The notes under the pieces are model-generated. The model was not told the origin of the DNA. It made no database searches and saw only the letters and a list, made by a program, of their open reading frames with translations. Positions 53,462 to 61,773 of a stretch of DNA of 64,000 nt are shown piece after piece (position 1 is the first letter of the stretch; every line of letters starts with the position of its first letter). The translations under genes and the position numbers were made by a program. The stretch covers positions 124,001 through 188,000 of the forward strand of contig NZ_JAFDSS010000001.1 of NCBI RefSeq assembly GCF_017831975.1, given 5' to 3'. Origin of the DNA: Microbacterium terrae. GTDB lineage: Bacteria > Actinomycetota > Actinomycetes > Actinomycetales > Microbacteriaceae.

Positions 53462-54657
53462 CGCGGGATCGGCGAGTGCCGCAGCCCTGGGTGTGGGTGG
53501 TCGTCGCGGTGACCGCGGTCGTGCCGGTGTACGCGGTGCTCGTGCCGCTGCAGGCTCTCGTGTACGGCACCTCGCTGCCGGTCGCCTTCCTCCTCGGCGC
53601 CGGGCTGTGCGCAGCGGTGCCCCTGGCGATCCGGTACCCGCGCGCCTCGACCGCCCTGTTCGGCGTGTCGGCGCTCGCGCTGCCGCTGGTCGTCACGCCG
53701 ACAGGAGCGGACGCCGGACCGTGGCCGTGGTCGGTGTCTGCCATCATCGCCTTCGCGCTCTTCATGCTCGCCATCACGAGCGCGCACGGCTGGCGCGTCG
53801 GCCTGATCGCGTGGGTCGTCGGCGCAGCCGGTCCGCTCGTCGCGCCGATCGTCCGCCCGGACGCAGCCGCGACGGGAGCCGTGATCGCCGATCTGATCGT
53901 CGCGACCTCGGTCGCCGCGGCCGCGGGCGTCGTCGGCGCCCTCGTCGCGGCGCGCATCCGGGTCGGAGAGGAGCTCGCCCAGTCCCGCGAACTCACTGCC
54001 GTCGAGCAGTCCCGGCGCGAACTGGTCGAAGAGCGCGCCCGCATCGCCCGGGAACTCCACGACGTCGTCGCCCACAGCATGTCGGTGATCCAGGTGCAGG
54101 CATCCACGGCGCGATACCGGCTCTACGACGTCGCCGACGACGCGGCCGCCGAATTCGACGGCATCGCCGCGCTCGCCCGGCAGTCGCTGACCGAGATGCG
54201 CCGGCTGCTGGGAGTGCTGCGCACCGACGACGACGCACCGCCGCTCGCCCCGCGCCAGGGGATCGCCGACATCGCGGAGCTCGTCGACGCCACCCGCCGG
54301 GCTGGGGTCGCGGTCGAGCTGTCGGTCACGGGGGAGTCCGCTGACCCGCCGCCGAGCGTGCAGCTCACCGCGTACCGCATCGTGCAGGAGGCGCTGAGCA
54401 ACGCCGTGCGCCACGCGCCCGGCGCCGACATCGACGTGATCGTCGCCGTCCGCGCGGCGCAGGTCGAGGTGCGCGTGCACAACGGACAGGCGACGGATGC
54501 CGCGCCCCCGACGCTCGGCAGCGGCCACGGCCTGCGCGGCATGCGGGAGCGCGTGGCCCTCGTCGCGGGTAGTCTGACGGCCGAAGCCGGCCCCGACGGG
54601 GGCTGGACCGTCACCGCGGTGCTTCCGCTCGCGGTCGGGGCAGAGGAGCGCGGGTGA
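53452..54657 (+). CDS. Sensor histidine kinase (LiaS/DesK-like)
   Basis: 401 aa. Five or six N-terminal spans in about 150 residues, a coiled coil, HisKA_3 with ARIARELHDVVAHSMSVIQV (phospho-His about 203), ATPase N box IVQEALSNAVRHAPG and G box GSGHGLRGMRERV. Smaller and of a different type from the island kinases: no PRW membrane motif, no GAF-like linker. The ATG at 53458 (ATGA overlap with DedA) is an equally good start. Confidence 0.88.
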   Translation: MAMTRDRRVPQPWVWVVVAVTAVVPVYAVLVPLQALVYGTSLPVAFLLGAGLCAAVPLAIRYPRASTALFGVSALALPLVVTPTGADAGPWPWSVSAIIAFALFMLAITSAHGWRVGLIAWVVGAAGPLVAPIVRPDAAATGAVIADLIVATSVAAAAGVVGALVAARIRVGEELAQSRELTAVEQSRRELVEERARIARELHDVVAHSMSVIQVQASTARYRLYDVADDAAAEFDGIAALARQSLTEMRRLLGVLRTDDDAPPLAPRQGIADIAELVDATRRAGVAVELSVTGESADPPPSVQLTAYRIVQEALSNAVRHAPGADIDVIVAVRAAQVEVRVHNGQATDAAPPTLGSGHGLRGMRERVALVAGSLTAEAGPDGGWTVTAVLPLAVGAEERG

Positions 54658-55325
54658 GCATCAGCGTGCTGATCGCCGACGATCAGGCGATGGTGCGCGC
54701 CGGTTTCGCGGCCCTGCTCGACGCCCACGAGGGCATCCGGGTCGTGGGCCAGGCCGCCGACGGAACGGAGGCCGTCGCGCTCGCGGCGCGCCTCGACCCC
54801 GACGTGATCCTGATGGACGTGCGGATGCCACAGCTCGACGGGATCGCCGCCACCCGACGCATCCTCGGCGACCGGTATCCCGCCGCCCACGTGCCGCGGA
54901 TCCTCATGCTGACCACGTTCGACATCGACGACTACGTCTACGACGCGCTGCAGGCCGGCGCCAGCGGGTTCCTGCTCAAAGACGCCCTTCCGGAAGAGCT
55001 CGTACACGCGGTACGCGTGATCGCGGCCGGCGAGGCCCTGCTCTCGCCGAGCATCACCCGCAAGATGATCGCGCAGTTCGCGGCGCAGAAGCCCCGGCCG
55101 GCCCGCTCCGCCGCGGTGCTCGCCGAGCTCACCGACCGCGAGCGCGAGGTGCTCGTGCTCCTCGGCAAAGGGCTCTCGAACAGCGAGATCGGGTCGACGC
55201 TGTTCATCGCCGAGCAGACGGTGAAGACGCACGTCGGCAAGGTGCTCGCCAAGATCGGCGCGCGCGACCGCGTGCAGGCCGTGATCTTCGCTTACGACTC
55301 GGGTCTGGCCGAACCCGCGTCCTGA
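54654..55325 (+). CDS. LuxR/NarL-family response regulator (LiaR-like)
   Basis: 223 aa. Receiver Asp9/Asp10, phospho-acceptor Asp55 (VILMDVRMPQ), LMLTTFDIDD, Lys in LLKDA. HTH LTDREREVLVLLGKGLSNSE then IAEQTVKTHVGKVLAKIGAR. GTG at 54654 overlaps the kinase stop (GTGA). With DedA and the kinase it likely forms an envelope-stress operon. Confidence 0.92.
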   Translation: MSISVLIADDQAMVRAGFAALLDAHEGIRVVGQAADGTEAVALAARLDPDVILMDVRMPQLDGIAATRRILGDRYPAAHVPRILMLTTFDIDDYVYDALQAGASGFLLKDALPEELVHAVRVIAAGEALLSPSITRKMIAQFAAQKPRPARSAAVLAELTDREREVLVLLGKGLSNSEIGSTLFIAEQTVKTHVGKVLAKIGARDRVQAVIFAYDSGLAEPAS

Positions 55326-55469
55326 GGTCGGCGCGGATCCCGCCAGCCGGCGTCGTCGCACGGGCGCAGATCTCACCCCTGGGTAGGGGTGCAGACGGCA
55401 CCGTGGTGTGATGCGGCGGCATCCACCGCGTCCTTAGCCTCCTCGGAGCACACCCCGAGGAGGACTCCC

Positions 55470-56855
55470 ATGGCCATCATCCCGGCGCCTCGCCGAAGCG
55501 CGCGACCCGCTCTGCCGCTCACCGCCGTGCCCACCATCGCGGTGCCCGTCGCCCCAGCCCCGACGACGCGCGACGGCGCCATCGATCTCGTGCGGGCATC
55601 GTGCGTCGCCGCGGTGGTCGCGCTCCACGCGCTCATGGTCGGCGTCACCGTCGACGCGTCGGGCCCGGTGTTCGCGAACGCCGCGGAGGGCGCGTCGTGG
55701 TTCGCTCCGCTCACGTGGGTGCTGCAGGTGATGCCGCTCTTCTTCGTGGTCGGCGGTTTCGCCGGTGCGACCGCGTTCCGGCGGCGCCGTGCACGGGGAG
55801 GAACGCGCGCGGAGTTCGTCGCGGGCCGGGTGCAGCGATTGCTGGTGCCCGCGGTGGTGGTCGTCGGCGTCGTCGGGGCCGCACTCGCGGCGCTCGCGAT
55901 GGCGGGTGTTCCTGCCGACCTGGTGGACGTCGCCGGGTGGCGCTTCGCGCAGCCGCTGTGGTTCCTCGGGGTCTTCCTGCTGTGTCAGGCGCTGCTTCCG
56001 GTGCTGCTCGTCGCGCATGAGCGCCGGCCGCTCACGACGATCGGGGCGCTCGCAGCGGCGGCTGTCGTGGTCGACCTCGCGCGCGCCGCGACGGGCGTCG
56101 AAGCGATCGGCATCCTCAACCTCGCATTCGTCTGGCTCGCGCTGCAGCAGATCGGCTTCTTCCTCGCCGACGGTCGCATCGATGCGCTCCGCCGGCGCAC
56201 GCGGGTGCTGGTGCTCGGTGGTGCGGTGGCAGCGCTCGCCGCGTCTTTCGCCGGCGGGATCTACTCGCACGACCTGATCGCCAACCTCAACCCGCCGACC
56301 ACCGCGCTCCTCATCGTGGGCGTCGCCCAGTCCGCCGCCTTCTCGCTGCTGCGCGATCGCCTGGACTCGCTCAGCCGCAGCAGGAGGATCGCCGGCTTCA
56401 CCCGGTTCGTCACCGAGCGCACGATGACGATCTACCTCTGGCACATGCCGGTGCTGCTGGCGATGGCGGGCGCGTCGGCGCTGTTCGCGCTGTCGACGGG
56501 CATCGCCCTGCCCGAGCCCTCGAGCGCGGCATGGTGGGTCACGCGTCCGGTCTGGCTCGCGGCGGCCCTCATTCTGACGGCGGTGGTCGCGTGCGCGCTC
56601 GCCGGCGTGGAGAGGCGACGGATGCCCCGGCCCGCGGCATCCGTCGCACTCGTCCCGCGGGCGGTGGCGCTCGGAATCGGCGCCGTGGTGCTGCTGCTGG
56701 TGGTGGGGACGACCGCGGTCACCGCGGCGATCGCCGTGACGATGATGCTGGTGGCGCTGCGCTGGTCGTCAGAGCGGCGTGCTGCCGACCATCATCAGCA
56801 CGGAGGCGAGCACGACGCCGGCGAACAGGCCGACCAGCCGATCGATCGAGCGTGA
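55470..56855 (+). CDS. Acyltransferase-3 family membrane protein
   Basis: 461 aa, about ten spans. Starts with a proline-rich cytoplasmic tail, then RDGAIDLVRASCVAAVVALH (acyltransferase-3 signature with His) and RFVTERTMTIYLWHMPVLLA. No SGNH domain, unlike the protein at 28.7 kb. SD GAGGAGGA. The last about 29 residues (SSERRAADHHQHGGEHDAGE) are an odd hydrophilic tail antisense to a possible small membrane-protein gene. Confidence 0.85.
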   Translation: MAIIPAPRRSARPALPLTAVPTIAVPVAPAPTTRDGAIDLVRASCVAAVVALHALMVGVTVDASGPVFANAAEGASWFAPLTWVLQVMPLFFVVGGFAGATAFRRRRARGGTRAEFVAGRVQRLLVPAVVVVGVVGAALAALAMAGVPADLVDVAGWRFAQPLWFLGVFLLCQALLPVLLVAHERRPLTTIGALAAAAVVVDLARAATGVEAIGILNLAFVWLALQQIGFFLADGRIDALRRRTRVLVLGGAVAALAASFAGGIYSHDLIANLNPPTTALLIVGVAQSAAFSLLRDRLDSLSRSRRIAGFTRFVTERTMTIYLWHMPVLLAMAGASALFALSTGIALPEPSSAAWWVTRPVWLAAALILTAVVACALAGVERRRMPRPAASVALVPRAVALGIGAVVLLLVVGTTAVTAAIAVTMMLVALRWSSERRAADHHQHGGEHDAGEQADQPIDRA

Positions 56856-56858
56856 CAT
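56769..56858 (-). CDS. Possible 29-aa single-span membrane peptide, antisense to the acyltransferase end
   Basis: MSRSIDRLVGLFAGVVLASV followed by LMMVGSTPL: short positively charged start, then one hydrophobic helix. GAGAGGGA lies 6 nt before the ATG on the minus strand. It lies opposite the last 87 bases of the acyltransferase gene. The good SD and typical small-membrane-protein form argue for it; the overlap with a confident gene argues against. Confidence 0.35.
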   Translation of the reverse strand: MSRSIDRLVGLFAGVVLASVLMMVGSTPL

Positions 56859-56957
56859 GGGGTTCCCTCTCTCGGTGCGCGATGTGCGCCACCGAGAAGG
56901 AGCGCGACGCGGATCACCTGATACCCGGATGCCGCTGGCGGAACCGCGAGAGGCGGC

Positions 56958-57977
56958 GTGACGTCGGAAGGGGCGCGTAGGTTCTGCCACGTGGCGGAGC
57001 GGGTTCAGGCGTGGTGGGCGCGGCGGCAGTTCTCGCGCGGGCTCGACGTGCCGTACGCCGTCGGCAGCTACCGCGAGGCGTGGGCCGCGTACCCGATGCT
57101 CGTGCGCCAGTACCATCCCGAGCTCAATGCGGGGATCGTCCTCTCGCAGATCCCGCCCGCCGCCGACGTGCTGCTGCTGTGGCAGTGCGAGGCCGGCCAT
57201 CTGTTCGTCGCGACGCCGACCGAGCAGCGCAGTCGTCCGGGGCAGGTGCGGCGGCGATCGGCCTGGTGCCCGGAGTGCGCGCAGTCGGCGCGTCCGCCGC
57301 GCATCGTCGCTCCGCCGCTGATCGAAACGCCGGTCGCCGCTCGCGAGGCGGAGGCCGCCCGCGAGGAGGAGGCCGCTCGCGAGAATGTGCCCCCTCGCGA
57401 GAATGTGCCCCCTCGCGACGGTATTCCGTACCCACGCGCGTCTCCCGGGGCATCCGCGCGCGCGGCGGCCCCGCGAGGCACGTCGCGCGGGCGGCGTTCG
57501 CGCGCCGCTCGGCCGGTGTGCGAGAAGACCCCGGCCGTCGCGGTCGGCGAGGCCTTCGTGAGCGCGTGCGCGCCGCGGCCGGCATCGGCAGCAGAGGCGC
57601 GGGTGCGCGCCGACCTGTTCGCCCGGCTGGCGGTGACCCCCGGCATGAACGCGGTGCGCGTGGGCCGGCCGTTCTTCGGTCACGTGGAGGTCTGGCCCGA
57701 CTTCGTGCTGCCCGAGCTGCGCATCGCGATCGAGTACGACACGACGGGTCGCCACGGCCTCGAGCACGTCGGTCCACGAGAGGACGTCGACCGGAGGAAG
57801 GACCGGCTGCTGCGCGAGGCGGGATGGGAGGTCGTGCGGCTGCGCACCGGTGGTCTCGCGCCCCTCGGCCCGTACGACCTGCAGCTCAAGACCGTCGGCC
57901 GCAGTGGCATCCTCCGCCTCCTCGACGTGCTGCGCGAGATCCGCGGCGAGCTGTTCGTCGACGCGTACCTCGTCTGA
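56958..57977 (+). CDS. Zinc-ribbon plus PD-(D/E)XK nuclease-like protein
   Basis: 339 aa. N-terminal zinc-ribbon of the DUF4379 type (LWQCEAGHLFVATPTEQRS, then WCPEC). A disordered Arg/Glu/Pro linker 120-185 includes a twice-repeated ENVPPR from an 18-bp tandem repeat. C-terminal PD-(D/E)XK/Vsr-DUF559-like core: WPDFVLPELRIAIEYD (Asp and Glu at the motif positions) and DVDRRKDRLLREAGWEVVRL. This suggests a DNA endonuclease, possibly for repair or defence. It precedes dinB on the same strand, with a hairpin between. Confidence 0.75.
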   Translation: MTSEGARRFCHVAERVQAWWARRQFSRGLDVPYAVGSYREAWAAYPMLVRQYHPELNAGIVLSQIPPAADVLLLWQCEAGHLFVATPTEQRSRPGQVRRRSAWCPECAQSARPPRIVAPPLIETPVAAREAEAAREEEAARENVPPRENVPPRDGIPYPRASPGASARAAAPRGTSRGRRSRAARPVCEKTPAVAVGEAFVSACAPRPASAAEARVRADLFARLAVTPGMNAVRVGRPFFGHVEVWPDFVLPELRIAIEYDTTGRHGLEHVGPREDVDRRKDRLLREAGWEVVRLRTGGLAPLGPYDLQLKTVGRSGILRLLDVLREIRGELFVDAYLV

Positions 57978-58006
57978 GCCGATGTCGCCGGTCGGTGCGA
58001 CGATGC

Positions 58007-58032
58007 CCGCGTGGGGCGGTGACCCCACGCGG
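58007..58032 (+). terminator. Hairpin between the nuclease gene and dinB
   Basis: CCGCGTGGGG and its complement with a 6-nt loop, 29 nt after the nuclease stop. dinB therefore probably has its own promoter. Confidence 0.65.
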
Positions 58033-58111
58033 ACGGTGCAGCACAGCGGGGGCCGGCCTGCGGGGCACGCGGCGCGAGAAGTCGCCGCGAACAGGTCGTG
58101 GGGAGGGCAGG

Positions 58112-59308
58112 ATGCGGGGCGAGGCGACGGTGCTGCACGCCGACCTCGACGCGTTCTACGCGTCGGTCGAGCAGCGAGACGCGCCGGCGCTGCGCGGTCG
58201 CCCGGTGATCGTCGGCGGCGGGGTCGTGCTCGCCGCCAGTTACGAGGCGAAGGCGCGGGGGGTGCGCACCGCTATGGGCGGTTGGCAGGCGCGGGAGCTG
58301 TGCCCCGACGCCGTGGTCGTGCCGCCGCGCATGGAGGCGTACACGGCTGCGAGTCGCGACGTGTTCGCGATCTTCCGCGATACGACGCCCCTCGTCGAGG
58401 GCTTGTCGATCGACGAGGCGTTCCTCGAGGTCGGCGGCTTGCGGCGCATCGCCGGCACGCCCGAGCAGATCGCGGTGCGGCTGCGGGAGCGCGTCAAGAC
58501 GGAGGTCGGCCTCGCGATCTCGGTCGGTGTGGCGCGCACCAAGTTCCTCGCCAAGGTCGCGAGCGCGGTGAGCAAGCCCGACGGGCTGCTGATCGTCGAG
58601 CCCGAGCGTGAGGAGGCGTTCCTCCTGCCGCTGCCGGTCGAGCGGCTCTGGGGAGTCGGTGCGGTGACCGCGGCGAAGCTGCACGGCCTCGGCATCCACA
58701 CCGTCGGCGAACTGGCCGAGCTCGAAGCGGCGACCGCCGAGAGGCTGCTGGGCAGAGCCGCAGGGGCGCACCTGCACGCCCTCGCGCGCCTCCGCGATCC
58801 GCGCCCCGTCGACACGACCAAGCGGCGCGGATCGATCGGCTCGCAGCGAGCGCTCGGCAATCGGCCGCGCACCGCGGAGGAGCTCGAGGTCATCCTCACG
58901 CAGATCGTGGATCGGCTCGCGCGACGCCTCCGCGACCGCGACCGGGTGTGCCGCACCGTCGTGCTTCGCCTGCGCTTCGGCGACTACGCCAAGGCGACGC
59001 GGTCACGGTCGCTACGGACCGCCACCGATCGCACCGCGATCCTGCTCCTGGTCGCACAGGGGCTTCTCTCCGCGGCGCTCCCCGAGATCTCCGAGCGCGG
59101 CATCACCCTCATCGGCATCTCGCTGTCGCACCTCGGCCACGTCGACAGCGTGCCGCCTGAGCTGCCGCTCGACTGGGACGACGGATCGCAGCTCGACACC
59201 GTGCTCGATGCGGTGCGCGACCGCTTCGGCGCCGCGTCGGTCTCGCGGGCGGCTCAGCTCGGCCGGGATCCGGGACTGTCGGCGCCGCTCCTTCCCGAGC
59301 ACGAGTGA
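58112..59308 (+). CDS. dinB: DNA polymerase IV (Y family)
   Basis: 398 aa. Translesion polymerase. Catalytic acidic residues in HADLDAFYASVEQ (Asp11) and SIDEAFLEV (Asp101, Glu102), palm motif VGVARTKFLAKVASAVSKPD, two HhH-type segments (LWGVGAVTAAKLHGLGIHTV) and a C-terminal little-finger domain. The extreme C-terminus (APLLPEHE) has no obvious beta-clamp motif. ATG after GGGAGGGCAGG. Confidence 0.93.
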   Translation: MRGEATVLHADLDAFYASVEQRDAPALRGRPVIVGGGVVLAASYEAKARGVRTAMGGWQARELCPDAVVVPPRMEAYTAASRDVFAIFRDTTPLVEGLSIDEAFLEVGGLRRIAGTPEQIAVRLRERVKTEVGLAISVGVARTKFLAKVASAVSKPDGLLIVEPEREEAFLLPLPVERLWGVGAVTAAKLHGLGIHTVGELAELEAATAERLLGRAAGAHLHALARLRDPRPVDTTKRRGSIGSQRALGNRPRTAEELEVILTQIVDRLARRLRDRDRVCRTVVLRLRFGDYAKATRSRSLRTATDRTAILLLVAQGLLSAALPEISERGITLIGISLSHLGHVDSVPPELPLDWDDGSQLDTVLDAVRDRFGAASVSRAAQLGRDPGLSAPLLPEHE

Positions 59309-59319
59309 CCGGCGGCGAG

Positions 59320-60882
59320 TCACCCCCGTCGACGGAGCAGGAGCACGCCGTCGTCGAGGTGTGCGGGCGACCCGTCGGGCGCGGTCGCCGCGCGAGCGCG
59401 CACCTCGACGAGCTCGGGCGTCCATTCGGCGGTGTCGAGCGCAAGGAGGGCGAGCTCGTCGGCCGGCGAGAGCATCACCGGCGCGTGCGCGTGGGTCTCG
59501 GCAGACGACCACGGCGGCGGTGCCGCGTGCGAGATGACGAGCAGCCGCCCGCCCGGCGCGACGCGGTCGGCAGCGGAGCGCAGGATGCCGATGCGCGGGA
59601 AGTCGTCCTCCCACGAGTGGAGGAAGCTCGCGGTGACGAGGTCGAAGGCTCCGTCGGGCAGGGCCGACGCGGCGTCGCCCGACACGAAGCGCACGCGGTC
59701 CGCTTCGAGCCCACGGGCGGCGGCCGCATCCGTTGCGCGGGCGATCGCGGTGGCGGAGACGTCGACGCCCGTGGCATCCCAGCCGTGCTCGGCCAGCCAC
59801 ACGGCATCCGCACCCTCGCCGCACCCGACGTCGAGCACACGACCGACAGGGAGGGGCTCGACCACGGCGGCCAGCGTCGCGTTCACGCGGTGCGACCACA
59901 CGCGCTCCTCGGCGGAGTACCGCTCCTCCCAGGCCGCGTTGCGGCGCACGCGGCGCGCGTCTGCGACCGCGAGCGACGCATCCTCGACGACGAGAGCCGC
60001 GTTGGCCCCGGCGCCGGCCATCGAACCGGTGCCCATCGAGAGGGGCACGTTGCCGTAGGGGGCGATCGTGTTGCCGGCGGCGAAGATGCGCGGATGGCTC
60101 GTAGCCCCGCGCTCGTCGGCGACCAGGGCCCCGTCGGCGCCGTCGACACGGATGAGGCCGAGACCGTCGAGGAATCCGTCGAGCCGTCGCGCAGCGGGTG
60201 CCGCGAAGACCGCGTCGAGCGCGTGGTCGGCGCCGTCGGCGGTGCGGATGCCGCTCAGCGCACCGTCCGTCGACACCACCTCCACGACCGGCGAGGTGAC
60301 GATGCGGATGCCGCGGGCGGTGAGTCGCTCCTCGACCGACGGATCGAGCGGGCCGGCCAGCGCGGTGAACGCGGTGACCTGCTCGCTCCACTGACGCACG
60401 AGCTCGATCTGATGGATGCTCGCGGGCGTCGTCGCGAGCACGCCCAGCCCGCGGCCGCGCACCTCCCACCCGTGGCAGTAGGGGCAGTGCAGCACGGACT
60501 CTCCCCAGAGCGGGACGAGACCCGGGATGTCGGGCAGCTCGTCGCGCACGCCCGTCGTGACGACGAGCGATCGGGCGCGCTCCTCGCCGCCGTCGGCCCG
60601 GCGGACCCGGAGGGCATCGCCCTCGTCGACGACGTCGACCACGGTGGCCGCCTCGACGACGACGCCGTAGGCGGCGACCTCGGCGCGACCGCGACGGAGG
60701 AGCTCGGCCGGGTCGACGCCGTCGTGGCCGAGCACTCCGTGCATGTGCGCCGCGAAGCGGTTGCGCGGTGCTCCGGCGTCGAGCACGAGCGTCGAGCGGC
60801 CGGCCCGGCCGAGCATCTGAGCCGCACTGAGTCCGGCGACCCCGCCGCCCACGACGACGGCATCCCACTGTCGAATCTGCAT
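59320..60882 (-). CDS. FAD-dependent thioredoxin-reductase-like protein fused to a methyltransferase
   Basis: 520 aa. Residues 1-310: NAD(P)/FAD oxidoreductase with VVVGGGVAGLSAAQMLGRAG, redox pair Cys133-x-x-Cys136 (HCPYCHGW) and RIFAAGNTIAPYGNVPLSMG. Residues 320-520: class I SAM methyltransferase with VLDVGCGEGADAVWLAEHGW (350-357) and DLVTASFLHSWEDDFPR. Divergent from a cupin XRE regulator with 66 bp between them, which probably controls it. The substrate of neither half is evident. Confidence 0.88.
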   Translation of the reverse strand: MQIRQWDAVVVGGGVAGLSAAQMLGRAGRSTLVLDAGAPRNRFAAHMHGVLGHDGVDPAELLRRGRAEVAAYGVVVEAATVVDVVDEGDALRVRRADGGEERARSLVVTTGVRDELPDIPGLVPLWGESVLHCPYCHGWEVRGRGLGVLATTPASIHQIELVRQWSEQVTAFTALAGPLDPSVEERLTARGIRIVTSPVVEVVSTDGALSGIRTADGADHALDAVFAAPAARRLDGFLDGLGLIRVDGADGALVADERGATSHPRIFAAGNTIAPYGNVPLSMGTGSMAGAGANAALVVEDASLAVADARRVRRNAAWEERYSAEERVWSHRVNATLAAVVEPLPVGRVLDVGCGEGADAVWLAEHGWDATGVDVSATAIARATDAAAARGLEADRVRFVSGDAASALPDGAFDLVTASFLHSWEDDFPRIGILRSAADRVAPGGRLLVISHAAPPPWSSAETHAHAPVMLSPADELALLALDTAEWTPELVEVRARAATAPDGSPAHLDDGVLLLRRRG

Positions 60883-60922
60883 GCCTCCACTTTGCGAACA
60901 CGACCGCCAAGGTTGCAAACCG

Positions 60923-60941
60923 TCTTGCGCTATTGGCAAGA
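60923..60941. promoter_or_regulatory. Small inverted repeat in the divergent control region
   Basis: TCTTGC, 7 nt, GCAAGA, just before the XRE/cupin start, with further TTGC-containing half sites (TTTGCGAA, GTTGCAAAC) toward the oxidoreductase gene. A possible operator for the XRE protein. Confidence 0.4.
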
Positions 60942-60948
60942 TCGCCTC

Positions 60949-61506
60949 ATGGCATCCGAACTCGACCAGGTGGGTCCTCGACTGCGCGCCGCCCGACGCG
61001 AGCACGGCTGGACGCTCGATGATCTGGCCGCGCGTGCGGGGATGTCGGCGAGCACGCTGTCTCGACTCGAGTCGGGCAAGCGTCAGGCATCGCTCGAGCT
61101 GCTGCTTCCGCTCACGCGACGGCTCGGCATCCGCATCGACGATCTCCTGGCGAACGAGGCAGGTGACCCTCGCGTCCGACGGGCCCCGACGAAGCGCAAC
61201 GGGATGGTGGTCGCTCCGCTCACCCTCGACGACTCCCCGGTGCAGACGTTCAAGATCACGTTCCCGCCCACGGCCACGACGCCGGACCCCCGGGTGCACG
61301 ACGGGTTCGAGTGGTTCTACGTCCTGAGCGGCAGCATCCGGCTCATGCTCGACGGCGTCGAGCACGTGATCGAGCGCGGCGAGGCGGCGGAGTTCTCGAC
61401 CCATGTGCCGCACAGCATCAGCGCCTCGGCCGACGGGCCCGCCGAGGTACTCAGCATCTTCAGCGCGTCGGGGGAGCGGCTCCACACCCGACTTTCCGAC
61501 GACTGA
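60949..61506 (+). CDS. XRE-family regulator with cupin domain
   Basis: 185 aa. HTH_3 at about 8-65 (LRAARREHGWTLDDLAARAG, MSASTLSRLESGKRQASLEL), cupin_2 at about 105-180 (VHDGFEWFYVLSGSIRLMLD, HVIERGEAAEFSTHVPHSIS). Such proteins sense a small molecule through the cupin and regulate a neighbouring enzyme, here probably the divergent oxidoreductase/methyltransferase. ATG at 60949 with no clear SD. Confidence 0.9.
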   Translation: MASELDQVGPRLRAARREHGWTLDDLAARAGMSASTLSRLESGKRQASLELLLPLTRRLGIRIDDLLANEAGDPRVRRAPTKRNGMVVAPLTLDDSPVQTFKITFPPTATTPDPRVHDGFEWFYVLSGSIRLMLDGVEHVIERGEAAEFSTHVPHSISASADGPAEVLSIFSASGERLHTRLSDD

Positions 61507-61553
61507 TCCGGCACGCCCCGGGCGCTTCGCGAGTGGACCCCAGGCAGAGGAAT

Positions 61554-61583
61554 GGGCCGGTCGGAGAGGCTTCCGACCGGCCC
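61554..61583. terminator. Hairpin within the 180-bp repeat, right copy
   Basis: Same GGGCCGGTCGG stem as at 51570-51599. Follows the XRE/cupin gene and could terminate it. Confidence 0.65.
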
Positions 61584-61613
61584 GTGTCCCTCTGCACCAA
61601 GAGTGTCCTGCAA

Positions 61614-61715
61614 TCACATGTCGGCAGCTGCCACAGCAAAACAACTACCGTGCATGCACTCTATAACGGCGAGGTAACGGTGGCAACGATTTGCCGTTAT
61701 CTTTTCGTGATTCAT
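61614..61715 (-). CDS. 33-aa small ORF inside the 180-bp repeat, right copy
   Basis: Encodes the same 33 residues as the left copy; the only base change is silent. Here the region upstream on the minus strand is antisense to the phosphatase gene, so it would need a promoter inside or near the repeat. Coding status unproven. Confidence 0.3.
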   Translation of the reverse strand: MNHEKITANRCHRYLAVIECMHGSCFAVAAADM

Positions 61716-61773
61716 CGAGAACGCCCAGACTCGGCGGTTCGACCGCAGCCGTGAGGCCTGCCAGACTCGCCGG

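Larger units (their letters stand above)
61553..61732. repeat. 180-bp intergenic repeat, right copy
   Basis: Same orientation as the left copy, 9,984 bp away, one substitution and no gaps. It starts 46 nt after the XRE/cupin stop and ends 41 nt before the phosphatase start. The single change breaks the 10-bp inverted repeat (ATAACGGCGA here). Confidence 0.9.

Noticed and set aside
54654..55325. Fifth two-component pair considered as part of the island family
   Set aside because: Its kinase lacks the PRW membrane motif and GAF-like linker, its regulator has a KTHVGK helix, and it lies outside the repeats next to dedA.
51569..61732. The two 180-bp repeats as ends of a composite transposon
   Set aside because: No transposase or integrase lies between them, the repeats are direct with no inverted ends or target duplications visible, and the enclosed genes look like ordinary chromosomal genes.
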